DNA of 64,000 bases from an uncultured Bacteroidota bacterium. GTDB taxonomy: Bacteria > Bacteroidota > Bacteroidia > Flavobacteriales > Flavobacteriaceae. The position numbers were made by a program, and so were the translations under genes. Positions within the stretch are counted from its first letter, which is position 1. Each line of letters opens with the position of its first letter. Below the pieces are notes generated by a model. That model was given only the letters and a program-made list of their open reading frames with translations. It had not been told where the DNA came from and ran no database searches. This document shows positions 56,151-64,000 of the stretch, one piece after another. The stretch lies in the NCBI GenBank assembly GCA_902559035.1, contig CACEGG010000003.1:85608-149607 (forward strand). Direction: 5' to 3'.

Positions 56151-56184
56151 CAAATTTAACTTAATGAATTTAATAATCAACAAA
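56151..56184 (-). promoter_or_regulatory. Flavobacterial promoter for the GNAT-lysC operon
   Basis: On the minus strand TTTGTTG (56184-56178) is followed 19 nt later by TAAATTTG (56158-56151), an exact TAnnTTTG. The -7 element ends 12 nt before the ATG, so the leader would be very short. Confidence 0.6.
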
Positions 56185-56222
56185 TGATAAAAAGTATAAC
56201 AATTTTATAGATATTTGTGACA

Positions 56223-59200
56223 ATGAAAAAAGGGGTTAAACCTCCAATTATTTTACCTTATTCAAAGTCTCTGAATATTCAGAAACTACGAAATTCTATT
56301 GCGCAAAAAGAAAATAATATCCATTTAAAAGGCGTATATGGATCTGCCAAATCGTTTGTAATTGAAAAGCTTTTTAAAGAAAATATTCATAACATTTTAT
56401 GGATTTTAGAAAGTAAAGAAAATGCAAGCTACCATTATAATGATATAGAAAGTTTAATTAGCAGTAATGAGCTTTACTTCTTGCCTAGTAGTTACAGCAG
56501 AGAAAATAATTTTAAAAAAACAAATTCTCAAAATATTTTTAGAAGAACTGAATTTATTAGAAATTACAATTTGTCTAAAAATTTAACAATTACCTACCCT
56601 GAAGCTTTATTTGAAAAAATAATTTTAAGAAAAGAACTAAAAAACAGGAAAATAATTCTTCAAACTAATAATCAAATTAGTTTGGAAATTTTGAATGAAA
56701 AATTATTTGAACTTGATTTTGAAAGGGTAGATTTTGTGGTAGAACCAGGAGATTTTTCTTTAAGAGGAGGTATTGTAGATGTCTTTTCTTATTCAAACGA
56801 TCTTCCCTACAGAATTGAATTTTTTGGTGATGAGATAGAAAGTATAAGAAGTTTTGATATTGAAACACAAATCTCAAATAAAAATTTTAAAAAAATTGAA
56901 ATACTAGGAGACATTGAAAATAAAGATATTGACTATAAGCGAGAAAGTATTTTTGATTTTATAAGTGATGATACTGTAGTTATTTCCGAGAATATAGGTT
57001 TGTTAAAAGAATCTCTCTCAAATTCTTACAAAAAGTTAAAACAAATAAATGAAAATGATGTAGAAAATATTTTTTATTCAGGTGATTCAATCCGTTTAGA
57101 CATTAAAAAATTTAAAGTTATTGAATTAAACAAAATTGAAAATCAAACACCTGATGTTAATTTTAATATTGCACAACAACCTGCTTTTAATAAAAAGTTT
57201 AATCTATTAATAGAAAACATTACGACTTTAAATGACCAGGGTTACTCAATTAGAATATTCTGTAGTAACGAGACACAAATTAATAGATTCCAAGAAATAT
57301 TTGAGTTAAATAAATTAAATTTTGATCCAATTTTAATTAGTAAATCTATTTATAAGGGGTTTATTGACCATGATACTAAAGAAGTTTGTTACTCCGATCA
57401 TGAAATATTTGAGAGGTATCATAAATTTAAAATAAAACAAGGGTTTAAAACTAAATTAAGAGTTAACCTGAACGAATTAAAGCAATTACAAATCGGAGAT
57501 TACGTTACTCACATAGACCATGGCATTGGAATTTTTGGTGGTCTCAAAAAAATTGAAGTTAATGGTAAAAAACAGGAAGCTATTAAATTATCTTATGGGG
57601 AAAGAGATACTTTATATGTGAGTATTCATTTAATTCATAAAATTTGCAAGTATAATGGTAAAGATGGCACAAAGCCAAAAATCTATAAACTTGGTTCAGG
57701 TGCTTGGAACAAAGTTAAATTAAAAGCAAAAAAGAGAGTAAAAGAAGTAGCGTTTAATTTAATTGAAGCTTATGCAAAAAGAAAATTAAAAAAAGGGTTT
57801 ATGTATGGACCAGATTCTTCGATGCAACATGAGCTAGAAGCTTCTTTTTTATATGAGGACACACCAGATCAGATTAAATCTACCATTGATATTAAAAGAG
57901 ACATGGAAAATGAAAAACCCATGGATAGGCTAATTTGTGGTGATGTTGGATTTGGAAAAACAGAAATTGCGATTAGAGCAGCATTCAAAGCTATTGATAA
58001 TAATAAACAAGTTGCTGTACTTGTCCCTACAACAGTTTTGGCATTTCAACATTTTAAAACATTTTCTAAAAGACTCAAAGACTTCCCTGTTTCTATAGAT
58101 TATCTAAATCGATTTAGAAGTTCTAAGGAAAAATCTACGATAATTAATGAACTGAATAATGGAAAAATTGATTTAATCATCGGCACTCATCAACTGGTTA
58201 ATAATAAAATAAATTTTAAAAACCTTGGGCTTTTAATTGTTGATGAAGAGCAAAAATTTGGAGTTAGTGTAAAGGAGAAAATTAGATCTATGAAAGAAAA
58301 TATTGATGTGCTTACATTAACCGCTACTCCAATTCCAAGAACTCTGCAATATAGCCTAATGTCTGCAAGAGATTTATCAATTATTAATTCACCTCCTCAA
58401 AATCGATTTCCAATAGAAAGTAATGTAATTTCTTTTAAGGAAGATGTTATAAAAGATGCTATAAATTTTGAAATTAATAGAGCTGGTCAAGTATTTTTCG
58501 TTCATAACAGAATTGAAAATATAAACGAAATTAAAAGTATGATTTGCAGGTTAGTTCCCTCAGCTCATGTAGCTGTGGTACATGGAAGACTGGATGGCAA
58601 AAAACTTGAAAAAACCATGCTTGATTTTATTAGTGGAGAATATGATGTTTTAGTTTCAACAACCATAATAGAAAGCGGTTTAGATGTACCCAACGCAAAC
58701 ACAATATTTATAAACAATGCTCATAATTTTGGACTAAGTGATCTTCACCAAATGAGAGGAAGAGTAGGAAGAAGTAATAAAAAAGCGTTTTGTTATTTTA
58801 TTACATCTCCATTTTCATCCATGACCAAAGAAGCAAGAAAAAGAATTGAAGCAATTGAAAAACACACTGAACTAGGGTCAGGATTTCATATCGCTATGAA
58901 AGATCTGGAAATCAGAGGTGCAGGAGATCTTTTAGGTGCGGAACAAAGCGGGTTTATCAATGATATTGGATTTGAGACCTATCAAAAAATATTAAAAGAG
59001 GCTGTTGAAGAGTTAAAAAACAAGGAATTTGAAAACCTATTTAACGATGATGAAAATAGATCATTATCAAAACTGACTAACTTCAAAATTGATACAGATC
59101 TTGAAATATTATTCCCAGATGATTATATAAATAATGTCAATATTAGATTAAATCAATATCAAAAACTTTCTGAAATAAAAGACTTAAAGAGCTTGAGTTT

Positions 59201-59531
59201 GTATGAAAGTGAACTTGAAGATAGGTTTGGAAAATTACCAGTTCAATCACAAGAGTTAATTCAAACCGTGAAACTAAAATTTTTAGCTATTGAAAATGGA
59301 TTTGAAAAATTGATTTTAAAAAATCAAAAAATGATCTGTCAATTTAATAGTAACAAGAATGATCCATTTTTTCAAAGTGAAAGCTTTCAAAATATCTTAA
59401 AAGTAATAAATCAAAATCATGATATTTGCCAACTGAAAGAAAAAAAATCGACCAAAGGTGAAAGATTACTATTAGTTTTTGAAGAGGTCTATAATGTTGA
59501 AGATGCTATTAATTATTTAAAGATTTTTTAA
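56223..59531 (+). CDS. mfd: Transcription-repair coupling factor
   Basis: I start at the ATG 56223 (1102 residues); the track begins at a GTG two codons before. A UvrB-like N-terminal part (VEPGDFSLRGGIVDVFSY) leads to the RNA-polymerase-interaction domain (ELKQLQIGDYVTHIDHGIGIF) and a RecG-type helicase core: GDVGFGKTEIAIRA (Walker A), VDEEQKFG, TATPIPRTLQYSLMSARD, and GRVGRSNKKAFCY. It removes stalled RNA polymerase and recruits UvrA. It is divergent from the acetyltransferase and convergent with the ACT protein. Confidence 0.96.
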   Translation: MKKGVKPPIILPYSKSLNIQKLRNSIAQKENNIHLKGVYGSAKSFVIEKLFKENIHNILWILESKENASYHYNDIESLISSNELYFLPSSYSRENNFKKTNSQNIFRRTEFIRNYNLSKNLTITYPEALFEKIILRKELKNRKIILQTNNQISLEILNEKLFELDFERVDFVVEPGDFSLRGGIVDVFSYSNDLPYRIEFFGDEIESIRSFDIETQISNKNFKKIEILGDIENKDIDYKRESIFDFISDDTVVISENIGLLKESLSNSYKKLKQINENDVENIFYSGDSIRLDIKKFKVIELNKIENQTPDVNFNIAQQPAFNKKFNLLIENITTLNDQGYSIRIFCSNETQINRFQEIFELNKLNFDPILISKSIYKGFIDHDTKEVCYSDHEIFERYHKFKIKQGFKTKLRVNLNELKQLQIGDYVTHIDHGIGIFGGLKKIEVNGKKQEAIKLSYGERDTLYVSIHLIHKICKYNGKDGTKPKIYKLGSGAWNKVKLKAKKRVKEVAFNLIEAYAKRKLKKGFMYGPDSSMQHELEASFLYEDTPDQIKSTIDIKRDMENEKPMDRLICGDVGFGKTEIAIRAAFKAIDNNKQVAVLVPTTVLAFQHFKTFSKRLKDFPVSIDYLNRFRSSKEKSTIINELNNGKIDLIIGTHQLVNNKINFKNLGLLIVDEEQKFGVSVKEKIRSMKENIDVLTLTATPIPRTLQYSLMSARDLSIINSPPQNRFPIESNVISFKEDVIKDAINFEINRAGQVFFVHNRIENINEIKSMICRLVPSAHVAVVHGRLDGKKLEKTMLDFISGEYDVLVSTTIIESGLDVPNANTIFINNAHNFGLSDLHQMRGRVGRSNKKAFCYFITSPFSSMTKEARKRIEAIEKHTELGSGFHIAMKDLEIRGAGDLLGAEQSGFINDIGFETYQKILKEAVEELKNKEFENLFNDDENRSLSKLTNFKIDTDLEILFPDDYINNVNIRLNQYQKLSEIKDLKSLSLYESELEDRFGKLPVQSQELIQTVKLKFLAIENGFEKLILKNQKMICQFNSNKNDPFFQSESFQNILKVINQNHDICQLKEKKSTKGERLLLVFEEVYNVEDAINYLKIF

Positions 59532-60173
59532 ATTTTTAATTACTTTAAATGCTTTATCCACTTGATCTTCATTTACAAGAATTGTAAATTCATTTGATGT
59601 TGATATTACCTCATAGATATTAATTCCTTCCCATGATAACCTTTGAAAAACAAAATAATATACACCAGGAATTGAAACATTTTCAGCCGGCAACTTGATA
59701 GAAATAGACGAAAGATTAGTTTGCTTAGATAATAATACCTCATCCTTTAAAACATCTTCAACAAGCGAAATTAAATTTCCACTAACAACGATATTACATT
59801 CATTCACTCCTCTTGAAGAAGTATAAAAATCATCATTATTATCTACTTTGGATAAAAGCTTAGCTTGATTACTTAAAAGTGTCTCAGAAACTTTGAAATT
59901 GTAATCTACTAAAGAAGATCTAACAGTAATATCTCCAATATCTTTAATTATTTTTACAATTTTAAAAGTAGTTCTAAACTCTAGTTCAGTTGATAATCTC
60001 TTCAAAGCCATAACTATTGCCCCATACCTAACTTCTTTTTTTAAAGAAAGCTCTATTTCAGATTTTATAATTCTTGACAATGAAGTCAAATTTATAATTC
60101 CTTGAGAAAGAGCAGAAATTAAAAATGGTTTAGATTTAATATAATCCTCAACTGCAGATGAAATTGTTCTCAT
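59517..60173 (-). CDS. ACT-domain protein (aspartokinase regulatory-domain-like)
   Basis: The 218-residue protein has an N-terminal helical region (SAVEDYIKSKPFLISALSQG, SLKKEVRYGAIVMALKRLS) that resembles a small winged-helix part, and a C-terminal ACT pair. ISIKLPAENVSIPGVYYFVFQRLSWEGINIYEVISTSNEFTILV is the aspartokinase-type ACT fold that binds amino acids. No kinase domain is present. It could sense an aspartate-family amino acid and regulate nearby genes or enzymes; that is inference. Its 3' end overlaps mfd by 15 nt. Confidence 0.65.
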   Translation of the reverse strand: MRTISSAVEDYIKSKPFLISALSQGIINLTSLSRIIKSEIELSLKKEVRYGAIVMALKRLSTELEFRTTFKIVKIIKDIGDITVRSSLVDYNFKVSETLLSNQAKLLSKVDNNDDFYTSSRGVNECNIVVSGNLISLVEDVLKDEVLLSKQTNLSSISIKLPAENVSIPGVYYFVFQRLSWEGINIYEVISTSNEFTILVNEDQVDKAFKVIKNLKNL

Positions 60174-60180
60174 AACATGG

Positions 60181-60211
60181 CAAATATACGTTGAAATTAA
60201 ATTGTTACAAA
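60181..60211 (-). promoter_or_regulatory. Near-consensus flavobacterial promoter for the ACT-domain gene
   Basis: TTTG (60211-60208), 19 nt spacer and TATATTTG (60188-60181) on the minus strand reproduce TTTG-N19-TAnnTTTG. The -7 element ends 7 nt before the ATG, so the transcript would be leaderless or nearly so. Confidence 0.65.
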
Positions 60212-60304
60212 TAAAACATTTAATTATATATATAACATAAGTTAATTTATTTCAGATCAGAATCTGTGAGAATAAATCAGTATTTTTATAAAAAATTATA
60301 GGTC

Positions 60305-61981
60305 ATCAAAAAAAGATATACAATAACTGCAGCTTTACCCTATGCAAACGGACCTATCCATATAGGGCATCTTGCAGGATCTTATATTCCAGCTGATATA
60401 TACTCTCGATACTTAAAATTATGTAATCATGATGTAATTTTTATTTGCGGAAGTGACGAACATGGAGCTGCTATTCCAATAAGAGCAAAAAAAGAAGGGG
60501 TTTCTCCTCAAACAATAATCGATAAATATCATTCTGTAATTAAAAAATCATTCTTTGATTTTGGAATATCTTTTGACAACTATTCAAGAACTTCTTCAAA
60601 AATTCACCATGAAACTGCTTCAGATTTTTTTAGAAATCTTCATGAAAAGGGGGTTTTTGTTGAAAAAGAATCCGAACAACTTTATGATGAAATTGAAAAT
60701 CAGTTTTTAGCAGATAGATATGTTGAAGGTGAGTGTCCTAAATGTGGATTTGGGGAAGCTTACGGGGATCAGTGCGAAAGTTGTGGTTCAAGTTTAAACG
60801 CAACGGATTTAATAAACCCAAAGTCGAAGCTGAGTGGAAATAAGCCTGTGCTTAAAAAAACAAAACATTGGTTTCTGCCATTAAATAATTTTGAGCCTTT
60901 TTTAAAAAAATGGTTTTTAAAGGATAATAAAGATAATTGGAAAGCAAATGTTTTTGGACAAGTTAAATCATGGATCAATGAAGGATTGAAACCAAGGGCT
61001 ATTACTAGAGATTTAGATTGGGGGATTCCTGTGCCGTTGGATGAAGCTAAAAATAAAGTTTTATACGTATGGTTTGATGCACCAATTGGATATATTTCTG
61101 CCACTAAGGAGTGGGCTATGTCAAATAATAAAGATTGGGAACCATATTGGAAGGATTCTAAAACCCAATTAGTTCATTTTTTAGGAAAAGACAATATAGT
61201 TTTCCATTGTATAATTTTCCCTTCAATGTTAAAAGCCACAGATGAATATATCTTGCCTGCCAATGTCCCTGCTAATGAATTTTTAAATTTAGAAGGTAAA
61301 AAAATCTCAACCTCAAAAAACTGGGCTATATGGCTTCACGAATATTTGAAAGATTTTCCAAATATGCAGGATACTTTAAGATACACTTTAACATCCAATG
61401 CCCCTGAAAATAAAGACAATGACTTTACTTGGAAAGATTTTCAAGCGAAAAATAATAATGAATTAGTTGCTATTTTCGGGAATTTTGTAAATAGGGTGGT
61501 CGTTTTAACTCATAAATATTACGATGGAATTAACCCTAACATAAACCTTTCAAATGATATTGATAAAGAAACTCTTCAAGAGATATATAAATTTCCAAAA
61601 AAAATCGGGGATTTAATTGAGAGATATAAATTTAGAGAAGCAGTGAATACAGTAATTGACCTTGCAAGATTGGGTAATAAATATTTAGCTGAAGAAGAAC
61701 CTTGGAAACTGATAAAAACTGATCAAAAAGAAAGAGTTAAAACAATTATGAACATCTCAATACAGCTTTGTGCAGTTTTAAGTATTGTCTGTGAACCATT
61801 TCTTCCATCCACATCTGAAAAATTAAAAAAAATATTAAATTTTGAAAATTTTAGTTGGAATTCAATATCCATTGATAATCCGGTTAAAATAAATAATATT
61901 AATAAAGGAGAATTAATATTTAGAAAAATTGAAGATGATGAAGTAGAACTCCAAGTTCAAAAACTAAATGAGTCAGCTTAA
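60305..61981 (+). CDS. metG: Methionyl-tRNA synthetase, non-canonical AUC start
   Basis: The ORF track shows only the C-terminal part because no ATG, GTG or TTG exists in frame before 60848. The reading frame is open from 60302 (after a TAG at 60299) and encodes [24 protein letters not shown] with the HIGH motif, a Zn knuckle (CPKCGFG, CESCG) and KISTSKNW in place of KMSKS. ATC at 60305 stands exactly where ATG is expected, giving 558 residues. It attaches methionine to tRNA-Met. The C-terminal tRNA-binding (EMAP-like) domain found in longer Bacteroidota MetG is missing; the ORF ends after [13 protein letters not shown] and overlaps the next gene by 14 nt. Confidence 0.9.
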   Translation: MKKRYTITAALPYANGPIHIGHLAGSYIPADIYSRYLKLCNHDVIFICGSDEHGAAIPIRAKKEGVSPQTIIDKYHSVIKKSFFDFGISFDNYSRTSSKIHHETASDFFRNLHEKGVFVEKESEQLYDEIENQFLADRYVEGECPKCGFGEAYGDQCESCGSSLNATDLINPKSKLSGNKPVLKKTKHWFLPLNNFEPFLKKWFLKDNKDNWKANVFGQVKSWINEGLKPRAITRDLDWGIPVPLDEAKNKVLYVWFDAPIGYISATKEWAMSNNKDWEPYWKDSKTQLVHFLGKDNIVFHCIIFPSMLKATDEYILPANVPANEFLNLEGKKISTSKNWAIWLHEYLKDFPNMQDTLRYTLTSNAPENKDNDFTWKDFQAKNNNELVAIFGNFVNRVVVLTHKYYDGINPNINLSNDIDKETLQEIYKFPKKIGDLIERYKFREAVNTVIDLARLGNKYLAEEEPWKLIKTDQKERVKTIMNISIQLCAVLSIVCEPFLPSTSEKLKKILNFENFSWNSISIDNPVKINNINKGELIFRKIEDDEVELQVQKLNESA

Positions 61982-62768
61982 AATAGCAATAATTGGATGT
62001 GGTTGGCTGGGTCTTCCCTTAGCCAAGAAACTTATAAAAGAAAATTTTATTGTTAAAGGATCTACAACTTCAAAAGAAAAAATTTCTGTTCTTAAAACTG
62101 AGAAAATAGAGCCATTTCTGATTGATTTAAATAAAAATTTAGACAAAGAAATTTTGAATTCATTTTTAAAGAATGTCGATGTTTTAATAATTAATATTCC
62201 TCCTAAAATTAGAAAGGAAAAAACAATCAATTATTACAGTAAAATTAAAAAAATCACAAGTAACAATCTTATTAAAAAAATTAATAATATTATTTTTATT
62301 AGCAGTACCTCTGTATATGGACCAAAACAAGGGAAAATTAATTCTCAAACTATTCCTTCACCAGACACTATAAATGGAAAAGAAATATTAAAAACTGAAA
62401 AATTATTTGACAACAAAAATAATACTATTATAAGATTTGGAGGATTAATAAATGAGACTAGAAATCCATTAAATTATTTGATAAAAAAACAAGAGGTTTT
62501 AAATTCTGACGCACCTATTAATTACATTCATCTAGAGGATTGCATTGGAATAATTCTTTCAGTAATTAAAAAAAATAAATGGGGTAAAATATACCTGGGA
62601 GTTACTCCTTTTCATCCTACCAAGAAAAATTATTTTGATAATTTATGTGAGAAAAAAAGAATTAAAAAATTAAACTTTTCTTCATTAAAAACTTTAATTA
62701 ATAAAGAAATAAACGACGAGAAAATTTATAAGGATTTAAATTATAAGTTTGAATTCCCTAATCTTTAA
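61968..62768 (+). CDS. NAD(P)-binding SDR, YeeZ-like
   Basis: A 266-residue Rossmann protein with [16 protein letters not shown] at the N-terminus, [15 protein letters not shown] and an IRFGGLI strand; the tyrosine of the SDR active site is not in a clear YxxxK, so it is a divergent or atypical member. The fold is sure, the reaction unknown. It starts inside the metG 3' end (14-nt overlap) and converges with the lipoprotein gene on the other strand. Confidence 0.75.
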   Translation: MSQLKIAIIGCGWLGLPLAKKLIKENFIVKGSTTSKEKISVLKTEKIEPFLIDLNKNLDKEILNSFLKNVDVLIINIPPKIRKEKTINYYSKIKKITSNNLIKKINNIIFISSTSVYGPKQGKINSQTIPSPDTINGKEILKTEKLFDNKNNTIIRFGGLINETRNPLNYLIKKQEVLNSDAPINYIHLEDCIGIILSVIKKNKWGKIYLGVTPFHPTKKNYFDNLCEKKRIKKLNFSSLKTLINKEINDEKIYKDLNYKFEFPNL

Positions 62769-63262
62769 TTTAAAAGTATTTTATCATCTTTTTGTGATAC
62801 CTCTAAGTTCATTGTTTTAACTAATGCATTATAAGAATTAACAATATCTTTTAAATGTTTTCTAAATGTTTTAGAATTTTCAAAAGATAAATCATCAATA
62901 TTTATTTTTAGAATATCAGTCTTTAACACTCTAAATCGGCCTATAACTTGGGGATGATTTAAGGCATGTGGAATATTTTTATCATTTATCTTCAAAATAT
63001 CTGTTTTTAAAAGATTTATAGGAAAATTTAGTTGCTTTGATTCTATAAGAGGAATTTTTTTAACAGTATTAATTAGATTAATATCTTTCCATTGTTCAAA
63101 AACATCACTATAATTAATGTCTAAATTCAAAGTTGAGGGTAAAGAGTCTTTAATAAAACTGTCCAAAGCGTTATAATCTAAAGATGAGGTATTAGAAACT
63201 GGTTGATTATTTGAAGAACAACCAATAATAAGTAGAACAATTAATAATTTAAAGAGCTTCAT
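62765..63262 (-). CDS. Putative lipoprotein with internal repeat
   Basis: The 165-residue protein has a signal peptide and lipobox VLLIIGCSSN, with C15 as the lipidated residue. The mature part contains two copies of a short LKTDILKIN motif about 30 residues apart. No known family is recognised. It overlaps the SDR gene stop by 4 nt on the other strand and lies 41 nt downstream of the FN3-like gene, so it may be in one operon with it. Confidence 0.6.
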   Translation of the reverse strand: MKLFKLLIVLLIIGCSSNNQPVSNTSSLDYNALDSFIKDSLPSTLNLDINYSDVFEQWKDINLINTVKKIPLIESKQLNFPINLLKTDILKINDKNIPHALNHPQVIGRFRVLKTDILKINIDDLSFENSKTFRKHLKDIVNSYNALVKTMNLEVSQKDDKILLN

Positions 63263-63303
63263 GATAATATCTTGAGCTCAAAATTAACTATTTTTCTAAG
63301 ATT

Positions 63304-63999
63304 CTATTGTGTTTTAAACGAATAGACTATAGAATAGCTAGCATTAGTTCCGTCTGATGTCTTCACTCTCCAGTAATAAGTCGTAGCAGCCTCAAGCTCA
63401 ACATCCACAGTCTCTGACGATAAATTACTAAGTGCAGAAGTTGGGGTTTGTTTCCCATCCACCTTGTCTACATAAACTGTGTAACTAAGCGTGTCTCCAC
63501 TATCAGGATCCGAACCGTCCCAAGTAAATGTGGCTTTACCCTCACTAAGAGTAATTGTTGATCCAGATGCAGGTGCTGTAAGATCTGCTGGGAACGGGGC
63601 ATAATTAACCACACCCTCTCCAGCCAAGTAAAACTTCCAAAGATCACTAGGTGTCGATGTTGTAGTTGTTGTATTCTTAGAAGTTACTCTCCAAGAATAA
63701 GGAACTCCTTTATCAAGTGTGGCAGTAGTGCTAGTAGAAGATACTCCGTTTTTGTTTGTAGCAGTACTCGAATTTAAGTTAGTGATTTGAACATCATACG
63801 TATTGGTATTAGCAGAAGCGTTCCAATTAAAAGTGACTGTACTTTGAGTATCCGATACACTAGTTCCAGTCTCACATGTTTTATTGTTAGCAGGAGCAAC
63901 TAATGTTGCTTTTCCTGGGGGAGTTGGAGTTGGGCCTCCGCCTCCTCCGCCTCCGCCACCGCCGCCACCGCCGGTGTCATCTCCTCCTCCGCCACCACA
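63304..63999 (-). CDS. FN3-like surface lipoprotein with poly-glycine tether, N-terminus outside window
   Basis: The track starts at a TTG (63627) inside the real gene; the frame stays open to the right edge. Visible are 231 residues. They begin with Cys followed by CGGGGGDDTG and a run of 13 Gly, then PTPTPPGKA, which looks like the lipidation cysteine and a flexible surface tether. Two FN3-like modules follow, the first around VTFNWNASANTNTYDVQI, the second from TFTWDGSDPDSGD to YYWRVKTSDG. So most of the protein is probably here, missing only the signal peptide. It is a surface adhesion or binding protein by architecture; ligand unknown. Confidence 0.75.
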   Translation of the reverse strand, partial: CGGGGGDDTGGGGGGGGGGGGGPTPTPPGKATLVAPANNKTCETGTSVSDTQSTVTFNWNASANTNTYDVQITNLNSSTATNKNGVSSTSTTATLDKGVPYSWRVTSKNTTTTTSTPSDLWKFYLAGEGVVNYAPFPADLTAPASGSTITLSEGKATFTWDGSDPDSGDTLSYTVYVDKVDGKQTPTSALSNLSSETVDVELEAATTYYWRVKTSDGTNASYSIVYSFKTQ

Positions 64000-64000
64000 G

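Noticed and set aside
60769-61104. 111-residue antisense ORF over metG
   Set aside because: It lies fully inside the metG frame, which carries strong motif evidence.
63304-63627. FN3 ORF starting at 63627 as a complete gene
   Set aside because: Its start is a TTG in mid-domain and the frame continues open to the window edge with another FN3-like module and a Gly tether.
1-64000. CRISPR array, transposase, integrase, toxin-antitoxin or restriction system
   Set aside because: I saw no regularly spaced repeats and no proteins with the motifs of these systems on either strand.

Overview
The window is a contiguous piece of a very AT-rich chromosome from a Bacteroidota bacterium, most likely a marine member of the Flavobacteriia. 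Reasons: flavobacterial promoter elements (TAnnTTTG, in places with an upstream TTTG), almost no Shine-Dalgarno sequences, lipoboxes directly followed by Ser/Asn or Gly tracts, Bacteroidota-type MetG, Pth, RplY and Mfd proteins, and a prs-rplY-pth-ribF-serS-rsmA-mgtE housekeeping run. The species cannot be named from this sequence alone.

Bases 1-46,127 are one large surface polysaccharide locus, nearly all on the minus strand. Reading it in transcription direction (high to low coordinate), it starts with an export and assembly module (44,763-33,587): a full-length WcaJ-type initiating phosphotransferase, a six-SLBB Wza-like exporter, a Wzz-like chain-length protein without kinase domain, flippase, GT2, polymerase and three GT4 enzymes. 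A plus-strand island (30,188-33,607) holds UDP-glucuronate decarboxylase, a lectin-like lipoprotein and the Wzi capsule-anchoring barrel, divergent from a small winged-helix regulator. Sugar-nucleotide modules follow: a cytidylyltransferase, a short UDP-glucose dehydrogenase, UDP-GlcNAc epimerase and dehydrogenase (GalNAcA), GDP-L-fucose (gmd, fcl), then an expanded pseudaminic-type nonulosonic acid pathway (22,730-16,225). Next come a nucleotidyltransferase-aminotransferase fusion with a LicD protein, a second flippase and polymerase, further transferases, an AsnB-like amidotransferase, another UDP-sugar dehydrogenase, a small PglC-like phosphoglycosyl transferase and dTDP-rhamnose genes running off the left edge. 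No stretch longer than about 300 bases lacks a gene.

A tRNA-Leu(CAA) gene at 46.2 kb marks the boundary with housekeeping DNA. Bases 46,376-53,057 carry prs, rplY, pth, ribF, serS, rsmA and mgtE on the plus strand. After these come a D-2-hydroxyacid dehydrogenase, a thioredoxin-type arsenate reductase, aspartate kinase (minus), an acetyltransferase (minus), mfd, an ACT-domain protein (minus), metG without any canonical start codon, a dehydrogenase-like SDR, and two lipoproteins, the last with FN3-like domains and a poly-glycine tether running off the right edge.

Together the locus could supply dTDP-rhamnose, UDP-uronic acids, UDP-xylose, GDP-fucose, a CMP-nonulosonate and probably a CDP-linked amino-alcohol (or aminophosphonate) substituent, with two Wzx/Wzy sets sharing one visible export apparatus. 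The most promising undescribed element is the decoration module at 13.8-16.2 kb (LicD plus the fused cytidylyltransferase-PLP enzyme) next to a nonulosonate pathway that lacks a recognisable PseG and has extra aminotransferase, aldo-keto reductase and formyltransferase genes. The other notable observation is metG, whose only plausible start is an AUC codon.
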